From Undibacter mobilis (GTDB taxonomy: Bacteria > Pseudomonadota > Alphaproteobacteria > Rhizobiales > Xanthobacteraceae), in NCBI RefSeq assembly GCF_003367195.1, contig NZ_QRGO01000001.1, positions 1,846,501 to 1,910,500 on the forward strand: 64,000 bases of DNA, written 5' to 3'. The position numbers and the translations under genes are program-made. Shown here piece after piece: positions 1 to 9,145 of this stretch. The notes under the pieces are model-generated. The model saw nothing but the letters and a program-made list of their open reading frames with translations. It did no database searches and was not told the origin of the DNA. How positions within the stretch are numbered: the first letter of the stretch is position 1; each line of letters starts with the position of its first letter.

Positions 1-1
1 T

Positions 2-1210
2 GAGCGCCGGCAAAATCCGCAGCGCGGCTTTAGCCCGGCGCTGGATCGTCTGCTGCGTCCGGTGCTGGCGCGCTGCGTTGAAAACGGCATTCGGATCGTT
101 GGCAATTTCGGCGCCGCCAATCCCGCGGCGGCGGCGCGGCACATTGCCGTCATCGCCCGCGAGCTCGGCATTGCTCCGCCGCGCATCGCGATCGTCGAAG
201 GCGACGATCTCACGGGCCGTCTCAGCGATGCCGAACTCGCGGCGCGGGAGACCGGCGGCGCGATGCTGTCGCGCGGGCGGCCCGTTCTGTCGGCCAATCT
301 TTACCTCGGTGCGCAGCCCATCGCGGAAGCCCTCGATCGCGGCGCCGATATTGTCGTGACCGGCCGTGTGGCGGATTCCGCGCTCGCCTTGGGGCCGCTG
401 CTGCATGTCTATCGCTGGGCCGCCGACGATTGGGATCGTCTGGCCGCCGGCACGCTGGCCGGTCATCTGCTCGAATGCGGTGCTCAGATCACCGGCGGCT
501 ACTTTGCCGATCCGGGCGTGAAGGACGTGCCGGATCTCGCCCATGTCGGCTATCCGATCGCGGAGATCGCGGCGAGCGGCGACATGATCATCGGCAAGCC
601 GCCGGGCACGGGCGGCCGGATCGATCGCCTCACGGTCATCGAACAGACGCTGTACGAGATTCACGATCCGTGCGCCTATCTCGCTCCCGATGTCGTGCTC
701 GATCTCGGCGAGGTCGAGGTCGAGCAGATCGGCCCCGATCGTGTGCGCGTGAGCGGCGCGCGCGGCCATCCCGCGCCGCCAACGCTCAAGGCGACCGTTT
801 GCATCGACAGCGGCTATCTCGGCGAAGCCGAAATCTCTTATGCCGGTGCGGGCGCCGCCGCACGCGCACGGCTCGCCGCCGATGTCGTGCTGACCCGCCT
901 GCGCGAGCGGGCCCCGGGCCTTGCCGTTCGCGTCGATGCGATCGGGTCTGTCAGCATTCTCGGTGCGAGCGGCGTGGTGCCGTCGTTCGGCAATGCCGAT
1001 ACGCGTGATGTCCGGTTACGCTTTGCCGCCCAGTCCGACGATGCCGCGACGCTTGAGTTGCTGCTCGATGAAGTCGAGGCCCTTTATTGCGCCGGTCCCG
1101 CCGGCGGTGCCGGCGTGCGGCGCCGGCTGACACCGCGGCTGGCCAGCGCGTCGTGCTTGATCGAACGTATCCATGCTGTGCCGCGCGTCACGATGATGGA
1201 GAACGCCTGA
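2..1210 (+). CDS. AtuA-family protein (acyclic terpene utilisation), 5' end cut by window
   Basis: The reading frame is open from the first bases of the window to a TGA at 1208, so the N-terminus lies outside. The protein matches the AtuA/DUF1446 family by its NFGAANP segment, the AREIG(I)-type helices and the long G-rich ITGGYFADPG region. The family is named from Pseudomonas acyclic terpene (citronellol/geraniol) utilisation genes, but its chemistry is not settled. The small AtuA-related gene starts inside its stop codon (TGATG) and a Bug-type binding protein follows, so the three are probably one transcript for uptake and breakdown of an organic acid. Function beyond family is inference. 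Confidence 0.85.
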   Translation, partial: ERRQNPQRGFSPALDRLLRPVLARCVENGIRIVGNFGAANPAAAARHIAVIARELGIAPPRIAIVEGDDLTGRLSDAELAARETGGAMLSRGRPVLSANLYLGAQPIAEALDRGADIVVTGRVADSALALGPLLHVYRWAADDWDRLAAGTLAGHLLECGAQITGGYFADPGVKDVPDLAHVGYPIAEIAASGDMIIGKPPGTGGRIDRLTVIEQTLYEIHDPCAYLAPDVVLDLGEVEVEQIGPDRVRVSGARGHPAPPTLKATVCIDSGYLGEAEISYAGAGAAARARLAADVVLTRLRERAPGLAVRVDAIGSVSILGASGVVPSFGNADTRDVRLRFAAQSDDAATLELLLDEVEALYCAGPAGGAGVRRRLTPRLASASCLIERIHAVPRVTMMENA

Positions 1211-1536
1211 TGCGGCGGCACGTTCTCCTGCGCGACATCGCCAATGCCCGCTCCGGCGACAAAGGCGATCGGCTCAACATCGCGCTGGTCTGCCACGACC
1301 AGGCGCATTTCGCCGCCGTCGCCGCACAGGTAACGGCGGAGCGCGTCGCCGACGTCTTTGCGCATCGCCGGCCATCGCGGGTCGTGCGTTACGACCTGCC
1401 GAAGCTCGCCGCTTTCAATTTCGTACTCGACGCCGTGCTCGAGGGCGGCGTCAACGACAGCATCGGCCTCGATGGCCATGGCAAGTCGCTGTCGTTCCTG
1501 CTGCTCGATCTGCCGGTCGACATCGAGACGGATTAA
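1210..1536 (+). CDS. AtuA-related small protein (AtuA C-terminal ferredoxin-fold domain type)
   Basis: This 108-residue protein starts at the ATG overlapping the TGA of the previous gene, a 4-base overlap typical of translational coupling. It carries the ARSGDKGDRLNIAL motif near residues 13-26 that marks the small partner of AtuA; in other genomes the same domain is fused to the C-terminus of AtuA. The frame is also open upstream, but the overlapping ATG gives the family's expected length and N-terminus. It probably forms a two-subunit enzyme with the upstream product. The reaction is unknown. Confidence 0.85.
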   Translation: MRRHVLLRDIANARSGDKGDRLNIALVCHDQAHFAAVAAQVTAERVADVFAHRRPSRVVRYDLPKLAAFNFVLDAVLEGGVNDSIGLDGHGKSLSFLLLDLPVDIETD

Positions 1537-1577
1537 GCGTCGCTGAAGGTCAACGATCAATAACAAGGAGGAGACAC

Positions 1578-2546
1578 ATGAGGATGAAGACAACAACGGG
1601 CGTGCTCGCATTGCTCGCCACGCTTGTCGCTGGGCCGTCGCTGGCCCAGGACAGTTACCCCTCGCAGAACATTCGTTTTGTCGTGCCGTTCACCGCCGGC
1701 AGCGCCACCGATACTTTGGCGCGCGTCCTGGCCAACAAGATGTCGACGACGCTGGGCCGTACCATCACGGTGGAGAACATTGCCGGCGGCAACGGCATCC
1801 CGGCGTCGCAGAACGTCGTGAGGGCTGAGCCGAACGGTTACACCGTCATGGTCACGTCCAATACGACGCACGCGTCGAACCAGGCGCTGCTCAAGAAGGT
1901 GCCGTATGACGCGGTGAAGGACTTCGAGCCGATCACCAAGCTCGGCACCATCACGCTGGCGCTGGTCGGGCATCCGTCGGTGCCGGCCAATAACGTGTCC
2001 GAACTCATTGCCTACGCCAAGGCCAATCCGAGCAAGCTCACCTTCGGCAGCGGGTCGACGTCGTCGCGTATTGCCGGCGAGCTGCTCAAGACGATGGCCG
2101 GCATCGACATGTTGCACGTGCCTTACAAGAGCAACCCGCAGGTCGTTATCGATCTGCTCGGCGGTCAGATCTCGCTGTTCTTCGGCGATATCTCGACATC
2201 GCTGCCGCCGGTGCGTGTCGGCCAGTTGAAGGGCTTTGCGGTGTCGGCGCTGAAACGTTCGCCGCTGGCGGCCGACCTGCCGACCATCGATGAATCCGGA
2301 CTGAAGGGATATGAATTGACGGCCTGGTTCGGCGCCTATGCGCCGGCCAACACCCCGAAGCCGATCATCGACAAGCTGAATGCGGCCTTCCGCGAGGCGA
2401 TTGCCGACAAGGAAGTCGCCGAACGCCTGCTCAAGGCCGGGATCGAGCTGGAGGCCAGTTCGCCCGCCGAACTCGCTGCGTTCCAGGCCGTCGAAACCAG
2501 GAAATGGGTCAAGATCGCATCGGACGCCAAGATCGAGCCGGAATGA
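1578..2546 (+). CDS. Bug-family tripartite tricarboxylate transporter substrate-binding protein
   Basis: A 322-residue periplasmic binding protein. A strong ribosome site (AAGGAGGAG) sits just before the ATG. Residues 1-24 form a signal peptide ending at a SLAQD cleavage-like site, followed by the family signature YPSQNIRFVVPFTAGSATD and later the VPYKSNPQVVIDLLGGQI motif. Bug proteins bind carboxylates for TctAB-type transporters or act in sensing. No TctA or TctB gene is next to it, so it is an orphan receptor, probably serving the substrate of the AtuA pair upstream. Confidence 0.93.
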   Translation: MRMKTTTGVLALLATLVAGPSLAQDSYPSQNIRFVVPFTAGSATDTLARVLANKMSTTLGRTITVENIAGGNGIPASQNVVRAEPNGYTVMVTSNTTHASNQALLKKVPYDAVKDFEPITKLGTITLALVGHPSVPANNVSELIAYAKANPSKLTFGSGSTSSRIAGELLKTMAGIDMLHVPYKSNPQVVIDLLGGQISLFFGDISTSLPPVRVGQLKGFAVSALKRSPLAADLPTIDESGLKGYELTAWFGAYAPANTPKPIIDKLNAAFREAIADKEVAERLLKAGIELEASSPAELAAFQAVETRKWVKIASDAKIEPE

Positions 2547-2560
2547 GGGCGCGGCATCTT

Positions 2561-2597
2561 AAAAAGAACAATGCGCGGGTGAGAGCCCGCGCATTGT
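2561..2597 (-). terminator. Intrinsic terminator of greA
   Basis: The 12-bp perfect stem ACAATGCGCGGG / CCCGCGCATTGT (2568-2579 with 2586-2597, loop TGAGAG) is followed on the minus strand by TCTTTTT. The U-run lies on the minus-strand side only, so it serves greA, although the hairpin may also protect the 3' end of the convergent binding-protein mRNA. Confidence 0.85.
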
Positions 2598-2635
2598 CAT
2601 ATGTACGGTAAGGTCTGAGTGCGGAGCGGGAAGGC

Positions 2636-3109
2636 TTACTTCCACTCCACCTTCTTGATCTCATAGCCCTTGGCGCCACCGGGCGCGTTGACCTCGATGG
2701 TCGCACCCTTGGACTTGCCGATCAGCGCCTTGGCGAGCGGCGAGGTGACGGAAATCTTGCCTGCCTTGGCGTTGGCTTCCGGCTCGCCGACGATCTGCCA
2801 CACCTTCTTTTCCTCGGTGTCCTCGTCGATCAGCGTCACCGTCGCGCCGAACGTGATGGTGTCGCCCGACAGCTTCGACACGTCGATCACGTCGGCGCGC
2901 GCCAGCTTGTCCTGAAGTTCGTCGATGGCGCCTTCATTGAGCGATTGCTGCTCCTTGGCGGCATGATATTCGGCATTCTCCGACAGGTCGCCATGCGAGC
3001 GCGCCTCGGTGATCTGCTGAATGATGCGCGGCCGTTCGACGGACTGGCGGTGCTTGAGTTCCTGCTCCAGCACGGAGTAGCCCGCGGCGGTCATCGGAAT
3101 CTTTTCCAT
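2636..3109 (-). CDS. greA: Transcription elongation factor GreA
   Basis: A 157-residue protein of the usual GreA length. The N-terminal half is the coiled coil (residues about 8-75) with the signature [16 protein letters not shown], whose acidic tip enters the secondary channel of RNA polymerase and stimulates cleavage of backtracked transcripts. The C-terminal half is the FKBP-like domain ending in the typical [14 protein letters not shown] tail. It lies downstream of carB on the same strand, separated by 244 bases in which no other gene is seen, and has its own terminator. GreA next to carB is a common order in Rhizobiales. Confidence 0.98.
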   Translation of the reverse strand: MEKIPMTAAGYSVLEQELKHRQSVERPRIIQQITEARSHGDLSENAEYHAAKEQQSLNEGAIDELQDKLARADVIDVSKLSGDTITFGATVTLIDEDTEEKKVWQIVGEPEANAKAGKISVTSPLAKALIGKSKGATIEVNAPGGAKGYEIKKVEWK

Positions 3110-3353
3110 CGTGTCTTCTCCTCCTGGCGGCTGCCTGCGTCATTGGACTGACGCGCGCGCCAAGCCTTTCCATCCGTGAGGCCGCCCCGGGGAGGGGCAG
3201 GCCAGTCATGATTGGACTCCGGTCACGGTAATCCGTTCCGGAGCCCTGCGAAATTTCAAAACCGGTCAAAACCTTGCCCAGCCGCGGCGAGTTTTATCGC
3301 CCGCGACCGCTCTTCGTTCTGCCCGGCCTCACTCGCCGTCCGCCGGGTGGCCG

Positions 3354-6300
3354 TCAGGCCTTCCCGGTGAAATAGCTCTGCAGCGCGCGGACCTCGAGGT
3401 CGCCCCCGAGATAGGCTTTTATGCCTTGCGCCGCCGCGACGGCTCCTGAAAGAGTGGTGTAGTACGGCACTTTATGCAAGAGGGCGGCATGGCGCAGGGA
3501 CCGGCTGTCCGCCAGCGCCGCGGTGCCCTCGGTGGTATTGAAAACGAGCTGAACGCCGCCATTCTTGATCGCATCGACGATATGGGGCCGGCCTTCCAGC
3601 ACCTTGTTGATCTTGGCGGCCTCGACGCCGTGCTCGGCCAGATAGCGCTGGGTTCCCGAGGTGGCGATGCATTTGAAGCCGAGCGACATCAGAAGTTTTA
3701 TCGACGGCAGGATGCGCGCCTTGTCGTTGTCGCGGACCGAGACGAAGACCGTCCCTGAGCGCGGCAGGTTGGTACCGCCGCCGATCTGGCTCTTGGCGAA
3801 GGCGGTCTCGAACGTCATGTCGAGGCCCATCACTTCGCCGGTCGATTTCATTTCCGGGCCGAGCACCGTATCGACGCCGGGGAAGCGCGCGAACGGAAAC
3901 ACCGATTCCTTCACCGCCTTGTGCCGGTAGACCGGCTGCTTCAGCTTGAAGCTCGCCAGGCTCTCGCCGGCCATGATGCGCGAGGCGATCTTGGCAACCG
4001 GCAGGCCGATCACCTTGGCGACGAAGGGCACGGTGCGCGAGGCGCGCGGGTTCACTTCCAGCACATAGATGTCGCCGTCCTTGATGGCGTATTGCACGTT
4101 CATCAGGCCGCCGACATTCAGCGCCAGCGCCAGTTCGCGCGTCTGCCGTTCGAGTTCGGCGATGATGTCCTTCGATAGCGAGTGCGGCGGCAGTGCGCAG
4201 GCGCTGTCGCCCGAGTGAATGCCGGCTTCCTCGATGTGTTCCATGATGCCGGCGATGAACGTGTCCTTGCCGTCGGCGATGCAGTCCACGTCCACTTCGG
4301 TGGCATCGGTCAGGTAGCTGTCGATCAGCAGCGGGCTCTTGGCCGACACGATCAGCTCGGATGGCTTGTCGAGCGTCGCAGCAAGGCGCTGGACGTAGCG
4401 ATCGGCATGTGCGCCGTCGCGCACGATCTCCATGCCGCGGCCGCCGAGCACGTTGGACGGGCGGATGACGACCGGATAGCCGATCTTGTCGGCGATCTCG
4501 CGCACTTGCGCCGGTGAGGTGGCAATGCCGTTGGCCGGCTGGCGGATCTTGAGCTTGTCGATCAGCTTCTTGAAGCGGTCGCGGTCTTCCGCGAGGTCGA
4601 TGGCGTCCGGCGAAGTGCCGAGGATCGGCACATTGGCCGCCTCCAGCGCGGCGGCGAGCTTGAGCGGCGTCTGGCCGCCGAACTGCACGATCACGCCGTG
4701 CAAAGTCCCCTTCGAGCGCTCGATGTCGATGATCTCGATGACGTCTTCCGGCGTCAGCGGCTCGAAATACAGCCGGTCCGAGGTGTCGTAGTCGGTCGAC
4801 ACCGTCTCCGGATTGCAGTTGACCATGATGGTCTCGTAGCCGGCATCGCGGAGGGCGAAGCAGGCATGGCAGCAGCAATAATCGAACTCGATGCCCTGGC
4901 CGATACGGTTCGGGCCGCCGCCGAGAATGACGACTTTCTTCCGGTCCGACGGCCGCGCTTCATTGGCCATGGCGCCGGCGAAGGCGGTCTCGTAGCTCGA
5001 ATACATATAGGCGGTGGGCGAGGCGAATTCGGCGGCGCAGGTGTCGATGCGCTTGTAGACCGGTCGCACGCCGAGTTGGCGGCGCGCCGCGCTGACATCG
5101 TCGTCGGTCTTGCCGGTCAGCTTGCCGAGCCGCTTGTCGGAGAAGCCCATTGCCTTGAGGCGGCGGAACGCGCCGGCGGTCGGCGGCAGGCCCTTGGCCG
5201 CGACTTCTTCTTCGGCTTCGACGATACCACGCAGCTCGCGCAGGAACCACGGGTCGATGCGGCAGGCGGTGTAGATGAGATCGTCGGAAGCGCCGAGGCG
5301 CATCGCTTGCGCCACCTTCAGCAGGCGGTCCGGCGTCGGCGTACCGAGGGCGGCGCGGATGGCCGCCTTGTTGTCGGCGTCGTCGAGGCCCTTTTCCTTG
5401 TCGTAGCCGTCGATCCAGATTTCATCGAGGCCGGTGAGGCCGGTCTCCAGCGAGCGCAGCGCCTTCTGCAAACTCTCCTGGAACGTGCGGCCAATGGCCA
5501 TGGCTTCGCCGACCGACTTCATCGAGGTGGTCAGCACGTTCGAAGCGCCGGGGAATTTCTCGAAGGCGAAGCGCGGGATCTTGGTGACGACGTAATCGAT
5601 GGTGGGCTCGAACGAGGCCGGCGTCGCGCCGCCGGTAATGTCGTTGGAGATTTCGTCCAGCGTGTAGCCGACCGCGAGCTTGGCCGCGACCTTGGCGATC
5701 GGAAAGCCGGTGGCCTTCGACGCCAGCGCCGACGAGCGCGACACGCGCGGGTTCATTTCGATGACGATGAGCCGGCCATCTTCCGGGTTGACGGCGAATT
5801 GCACGTTCGAGCCGCCGGTCTCGACGCCGATCTCGCGCAGCACCGCCAGCGAGGCGTCGCGCATGATCTGATATTCCTTGTCGGTGAGCGTCAGCGCCGG
5901 CGCGATGGTGATGGAGTCGCCGGTGTGCACGCCCATCGGATCGACGTTCTCGATCGAGCAGATGATGATGCAGTTGTCTTTTTTGTCGCGCACCACCTCC
6001 ATCTCGTACTCTTTCCAGCCGAGTACGGACTCTTCGATGAGCACCTCGTCGGTCGGGGAGGCGTCGATGCCGCCTTCGACGATGTCGATGAATTCCTGCT
6101 TGTTGTAGGCAATGCCGCCGCCGGTGCCGCCCATGGTGAAGGACGGGCGAATGATGGCGGGCAGGCCGATATCGTCCAGCGCTTTCAGCGCATCGCCGAG
6201 CGTCTTGACGTGATGCGAGCGTGGCGTCGACAGGCCGATCTTGGTCATCGCGTTGCGGAACAGCTCGCGGTCTTCGGCCTTGTCGATGGCCTCGGCGGTG

Positions 6301-6668
6301 GCGCCGATCATCTGCACGTCGAACTTCTCGAGCGTGCCCATCTTCTTGAGCGACAGCGCGCAGTTCAGCGCGGTCTGGCCGCCCATGGTCGGCAGCAGCG
6401 CGAAGCCGCCGGGCAGGACGTTGCGCTCCTTCTCGATGATCTTGCTGACGATTTCGGGGGTGATCGGCTCGATATAGGTGGCGTCGGCGAGATCGGGATC
6501 GGTCATGATCGTCGCCGGGTTCGAGTTCACCAGGACGACGCGGTAGCCTTCTTCCTTGAGCGCCTTGCAGGCCTGCGTACCGGAGTAATCGAACTCACAG
6601 GCCTGGCCGATCACGATTGGACCGGCGCCGATGATCATCACGGTTTGGATGTCGGTGCGTTTGGGCAT
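3354..6668 (-). CDS. carB: Carbamoyl-phosphate synthase large subunit
   Basis: A 1104-residue enzyme that makes carbamoyl phosphate from ammonia (delivered by CarA), bicarbonate and two ATP, for arginine and pyrimidine synthesis. The two homologous ATP-grasp halves are visible: the first begins [24 protein letters not shown] near residue 11, the second [17 protein letters not shown] near residue 590. The C-terminal MGS-type allosteric domain starts near residue 960 ([13 protein letters not shown]). An upstream in-frame ATG would add 10 residues, but MPKRTDI is the usual family start. An intrinsic terminator sits 30 bases before the start codon. carA is 6 kb away, not adjacent. Confidence 0.98.
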   Translation of the reverse strand: MPKRTDIQTVMIIGAGPIVIGQACEFDYSGTQACKALKEEGYRVVLVNSNPATIMTDPDLADATYIEPITPEIVSKIIEKERNVLPGGFALLPTMGGQTALNCALSLKKMGTLEKFDVQMIGATAEAIDKAEDRELFRNAMTKIGLSTPRSHHVKTLGDALKALDDIGLPAIIRPSFTMGGTGGGIAYNKQEFIDIVEGGIDASPTDEVLIEESVLGWKEYEMEVVRDKKDNCIIICSIENVDPMGVHTGDSITIAPALTLTDKEYQIMRDASLAVLREIGVETGGSNVQFAVNPEDGRLIVIEMNPRVSRSSALASKATGFPIAKVAAKLAVGYTLDEISNDITGGATPASFEPTIDYVVTKIPRFAFEKFPGASNVLTTSMKSVGEAMAIGRTFQESLQKALRSLETGLTGLDEIWIDGYDKEKGLDDADNKAAIRAALGTPTPDRLLKVAQAMRLGASDDLIYTACRIDPWFLRELRGIVEAEEEVAAKGLPPTAGAFRRLKAMGFSDKRLGKLTGKTDDDVSAARRQLGVRPVYKRIDTCAAEFASPTAYMYSSYETAFAGAMANEARPSDRKKVVILGGGPNRIGQGIEFDYCCCHACFALRDAGYETIMVNCNPETVSTDYDTSDRLYFEPLTPEDVIEIIDIERSKGTLHGVIVQFGGQTPLKLAAALEAANVPILGTSPDAIDLAEDRDRFKKLIDKLKIRQPANGIATSPAQVREIADKIGYPVVIRPSNVLGGRGMEIVRDGAHADRYVQRLAATLDKPSELIVSAKSPLLIDSYLTDATEVDVDCIADGKDTFIAGIMEHIEEAGIHSGDSACALPPHSLSKDIIAELERQTRELALALNVGGLMNVQYAIKDGDIYVLEVNPRASRTVPFVAKVIGLPVAKIASRIMAGESLASFKLKQPVYRHKAVKESVFPFARFPGVDTVLGPEMKSTGEVMGLDMTFETAFAKSQIGGGTNLPRSGTVFVSVRDNDKARILPSIKLLMSLGFKCIATSGTQRYLAEHGVEAAKINKVLEGRPHIVDAIKNGGVQLVFNTTEGTAALADSRSLRHAALLHKVPYYTTLSGAVAAAQGIKAYLGGDLEVRALQSYFTGKA

Positions 6669-6698
6669 ACGGAAGGATCGGCTCCCGAAACTGGGCAC

Positions 6699-6723
6699 AA
6701 AAAAAGGGCGCGCTTTCGCGCGC
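6699..6723 (-). terminator. Intrinsic terminator or attenuator in the carB leader
   Basis: On the minus strand the sequence reads GCGCGC-GAAA-GCGCGC-CC-TTTTTTT: a 6-bp G+C stem with a GNRA tetraloop and seven uridines. It lies only 30 bases upstream of the carB ATG at 6668. It could end transcripts coming from the DapA-family gene (stop at 7253) or act as a transcription attenuator for carB. There is hardly room for a carB promoter between the U-run and the start codon, which favours attenuation or read-through control. Confidence 0.75.
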
Positions 6724-6827
6724 TTTCAGGCTGAAAGAACCCGGTCAGCCGGCCGGAAAGCGCCATTCTGCGAAGAGGGCGGCTTGGAGCCGCGAGGGGT
6801 GCTTAGACCAGAATCGGCGGGGTGGGA

Positions 6828-6884
6828 AGCCTTTAGGACCCTTTCGGCCACAACTACTTAGCAGCCTTTTAGGGCGCTTTCGGC
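6828..6884 (-). repeat. Imperfect direct repeat in the carB leader
   Basis: Two copies of an AGCCTTTNAGG...CTTTCGGC unit (6828-6848 and 6863-6884, about 18 of 22 positions alike) lie 35 bases apart upstream of the carB terminator. On the minus-strand transcript each reads GCCGAAAG...CCTAAAGGCT and can close a short AGCC/GGCT helix. They could be leader RNA elements or regulator sites. The role is not known. Confidence 0.4.
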
Positions 6885-6922
6885 TGTGATCGCCCCAGAA
6901 ATGCCGAAACCTTGCGACGTTT

Positions 6923-7258
6923 GTGCCCTTGTTCCCCATGGGCATCCCGGACCGCATTGTCAGCCCGATCCGGCACCGGCCGGCACTGCTCAGGGTCGGC
7001 GCGGTTTTTCCCGTCGTCGCCTGGCTGGGCGGCTCGGCCTTGTTGTCATGGTATCTGGCAAGTTTCGCGCAATACGAGGCGACCTACGGATCGCTTTGCG
7101 CCGGTATCGGCCTGATGATGTGGCTCTGGATGACCGTGACCGTGGTGCTGGTCGGCGCCGAACTGAATTCCGAGATCGACAACGAAATGTGGTCTGTGCC
7201 GGAGCCGGAAGAGGGCGGCATCGGCAAGCGGAGTGACGGGTTCGGCCGCGCTTCATGA
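6923..7258 (+). pseudogene. C-terminal remnant of a BrkB/YihY-family membrane protein
   Basis: The readable product (up to 111 residues) carries only the last membrane segments of the YihY/BrkB (UPF0761) family: a VGAVFPVVAW..LLSWYLASF stretch, the ATYGSL loop, GLMMWLWMTVTVVLVGAELNSEI and an acidic tail. Family members are about 280-420 residues, so roughly two thirds is missing upstream, where no matching sequence is found in any frame. The stop overlaps the 3' end of the convergent DapA gene by six bases. It is best read as a truncated gene left by a deletion. Confidence 0.75.
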
Positions 7259-8197
7259 CGCATCGCGCTGCTGTTCGAACGACGCGTCGAGCAGGTAGTC
7301 CGGGTAATACTTGTCTAGATAGTCAATGGCCTCGGAGATTGCCTTCTGCGTCTCGGATGTCGCTTCGACCAAAGGCAGTCGTACCGCCGGCGAGACGTGT
7401 CCCAGCAACGTGCCGATGGCATATTTCACCGGCGCCGGATTGGTCTCACGATACAGCGCATCAGTGAGCCGGGCGAACGCTAGGCTCAACTGCTTCAAGC
7501 GGGTCATGCGGCCCTGACGGAACGCCAGAAACATTTCGCGCGCCAGTCCCGGCGCGACATTCGAACTCACCGAAATGCAGCCATCGCCGCCGCTGGCGAT
7601 GTAGCCCATGGCGGTGGCGTCATCGCCGGACAGCAGGCGGAATTCGTCGCCGACATGGCGGCGCAACCGCACCGCGCGGCCGGCATCGCCGGCCGAATCC
7701 TTGAGGCCGATAATGCCGGGCATGGCGGCAAGTGCGATCACGGTCTCGTCAGTCAGGGCGCTGCCGGTGCGCGACGGCACGTCATACACGATGACAGGTA
7801 TGCCGCAGGCCCGCCGGATGGCGTCGAAGTGGAAGATCATCCCGCGTTGTGTCGGCTTGTTGTAGTAGGGAACGACCGAAAGTACGGCGTTGGCACCGGC
7901 GGTGTGCGCCTGGCGCGTCAGCTCGATCGCGCGCTCGGTGGCGTTCGAGCCGGCGCCGGCAATCACCGGAATGTGCCCACCTGCGATATTCACCGCGGTC
8001 GCGATGAGCAGTTTCCGCTCATCCAAGGTGAGTGTGGGCGCTTCGCCCGTCGTGCCGCACACGACCAGGGCCGTCGCGCCTGCGCGAAGCTGCAACTGGC
8101 ACAGATGCGCGAACGCTTCGAGGTCGATCCGGTCGTCTTCGGTGAACGGCGTCGGCAGCGCCGGCGCAAAGCCGGTCAGCTTGGTCACGATACGCAT
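7253..8197 (-). CDS. dapA: 4-hydroxy-tetrahydrodipicolinate synthase family protein
   Basis: A 314-residue class I aldolase of the DapA/NAL family. The DapA set is present: GTTGE (Thr49, Thr50), Tyr138 and the Arg143 of YDVPSRT, and the Schiff-base lysine Lys166 in GLKDS. DapA condenses pyruvate with aspartate semialdehyde in lysine and peptidoglycan synthesis. The gene is longer than the usual 290-296 residues and is not beside smpB, where the main rhizobial dapA often lies, so it may be a paralogue acting on another 2-keto acid. The related hydroxyproline deaminase (HypD) is also a DapA-family member and is missing from the hydroxyproline locus at 41-49 kb. Confidence 0.85.
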   Translation of the reverse strand: MRIVTKLTGFAPALPTPFTEDDRIDLEAFAHLCQLQLRAGATALVVCGTTGEAPTLTLDERKLLIATAVNIAGGHIPVIAGAGSNATERAIELTRQAHTAGANAVLSVVPYYNKPTQRGMIFHFDAIRRACGIPVIVYDVPSRTGSALTDETVIALAAMPGIIGLKDSAGDAGRAVRLRRHVGDEFRLLSGDDATAMGYIASGGDGCISVSSNVAPGLAREMFLAFRQGRMTRLKQLSLAFARLTDALYRETNPAPVKYAIGTLLGHVSPAVRLPLVEATSETQKAISEAIDYLDKYYPDYLLDASFEQQRDAS

Positions 8198-8208
8198 GGC
8201 TGGACGCC

Positions 8209-8466
8209 TCAGGCCGCACGCGGTTGCTGTTGTGTGGTGCCTTGTGTGTCGAGTTCGAGCACGCCGGCGACCATGATGATGTCTTCAGGGTGGCGGCCGT
8301 TCTCGGCCATGGCGAAGCGAATGGCTTCGCCGCGGTCGGCGAATAGGCCGCCGCTCTTGCCGTCCTGCTGTTGCGCGACCCAGCAGCCGTGGCTGTCGCG
8401 GCCGATCAGGAAGGGAGCAGGGGAGCGTGAAGGACGCCCGCTACAGGAAGGCTCCGAACGGTTCAT
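8209..8466 (-). CDS. Conserved small hypothetical protein
   Basis: An 85-residue protein 11 bases upstream of, and on the same strand as, the DapA-family gene. The core, FLIGRDSHGCWVAQQQDGKSGGLF followed by an EAIRFAMAE helix and a VAGVLELD strand, reads like a compact beta-alpha-beta unit seen in many Bradyrhizobium-like genomes; no function is known to me. No signal peptide or membrane segment is present. Confidence 0.6.
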   Translation of the reverse strand: MNRSEPSCSGRPSRSPAPFLIGRDSHGCWVAQQQDGKSGGLFADRGEAIRFAMAENGRHPEDIIMVAGVLELDTQGTTQQQPRAA

Positions 8467-8603
8467 GACGACATCTCCTGATTCCAGCGCCGGTCAACGT
8501 CCGGCACGTCAGGAAGATGAGCGCAGACCCATAGGCTTTCGATGAGGAAATGGCCGCCGCCTCATAAGGGCGGCATAAAGAGAGGCGGGAGGTCCGGCGA
8601 CAG

Positions 8604-8645
8604 CGTTTTCAAGCGAAGCCGGCACCGGTTCGCGTGAAGAAAACG
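8604..8645. repeat. Interspersed palindromic repeat (CGTTTTC...GAAAACG)
   Basis: CGTTTTC-AAGCGAA, a G+C loop with ACCGG, then TTCGC-GTGAA-GAAAACG form a 42-base imperfect palindrome. The sequence, with the trailing CTCAAAACAA, is one I recognise as a repeat family common downstream of genes in Bradyrhizobium-like genomes. It lies between two minus-strand genes. Confidence 0.65.
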
Positions 8646-8664
8646 ACTCAAAACAACAGCGCGA

Positions 8665-8871
8665 TCACATCGCCCGCTGTTCGTGGCCGCAGTCCTTGCA
8701 CTTGTACATGACGCGGGTCTCGCCGGCCTTGGCCTCGACCTTGTTGACGGCGCCGCACTTGCCGCACTTGGTCTCGATGCGGGTGTCGCCGTGCTTGACG
8801 GCAAGTCCCTTGCGCTCCATCGCCTCGCGCATCAGGCGCTCGGCCTCCGCGCGCTGTTCCTGCTTTGACAT
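8665..8871 (-). CDS. Small zinc-ribbon protein
   Basis: A 68-residue protein. Residues 1-34 form a charged helix (QEQRAEAERLMREAMERKG), and the rest is a zinc ribbon with CGKCG and CKDCG knuckles about 17 residues apart, close to the ribbon of TFIIS and archaeal RpoM. Four cysteines are in place for one zinc ion. It may bind nucleic acid or RNA polymerase, but this is inference. It lies alone between a palindromic repeat and a tRNA gene. Confidence 0.7.
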   Translation of the reverse strand: MSKQEQRAEAERLMREAMERKGLAVKHGDTRIETKCGKCGAVNKVEAKAGETRVMYKCKDCGHEQRAM

Positions 8872-8975
8872 TCAGCCTGCCTGCCGCCGTTCGAACCGGC
8901 AGCGTCATACTATTCGCACCGGCCGCTGTCCATGACGGAACGGGTATCCGCCGGCGCGGCGAGGGGGCTGAAAGA

Positions 8976-9051
8976 TGGAGGCCCAGCCTGGATTTGAACC
9001 AGGGTGAAGGACCTTGCAGGGTCCTTTGCGTACACGCTCCGCCACCGGGCC
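8976..9051 (-). tRNA. tRNA-Cys (GCA) with unusual anticodon arm
   Basis: The minus strand gives a 73-base tRNA plus an encoded CCA. The acceptor stem GGCCCGG pairs with CUGGGCC (one G-U), the T arm is CCTGG-TTCAAAT-CCAGG, discriminator U73 is the base expected for tRNA-Cys, and the anticodon GCA lies in CTGCAA. The anticodon arm is odd: a 7-bp helix AAGGACC/GGTCCTT closes a 6-base loop, or else a 5-bp stem closes an 8-base loop. Normal tRNA-Cys has a 7-base loop. Confidence 0.75.
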
Positions 9052-9145
9052 ATGACGCGATACTAGCGCAGGCCGTTCACAAGGGTGTTAAGCGCCTGCG
9101 ACATTTTGGTTTGCGGTTAACGCAGCGTCAAAGGCCGCGCGCCGC

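Noticed and set aside
4698..6734. A 678-codon open frame opposite carB
   Set aside because: It is the antisense shadow of a GC-rich conserved gene; its translation is Asp/Val/Gly/Arg-biased with no domain, and carB is certain.
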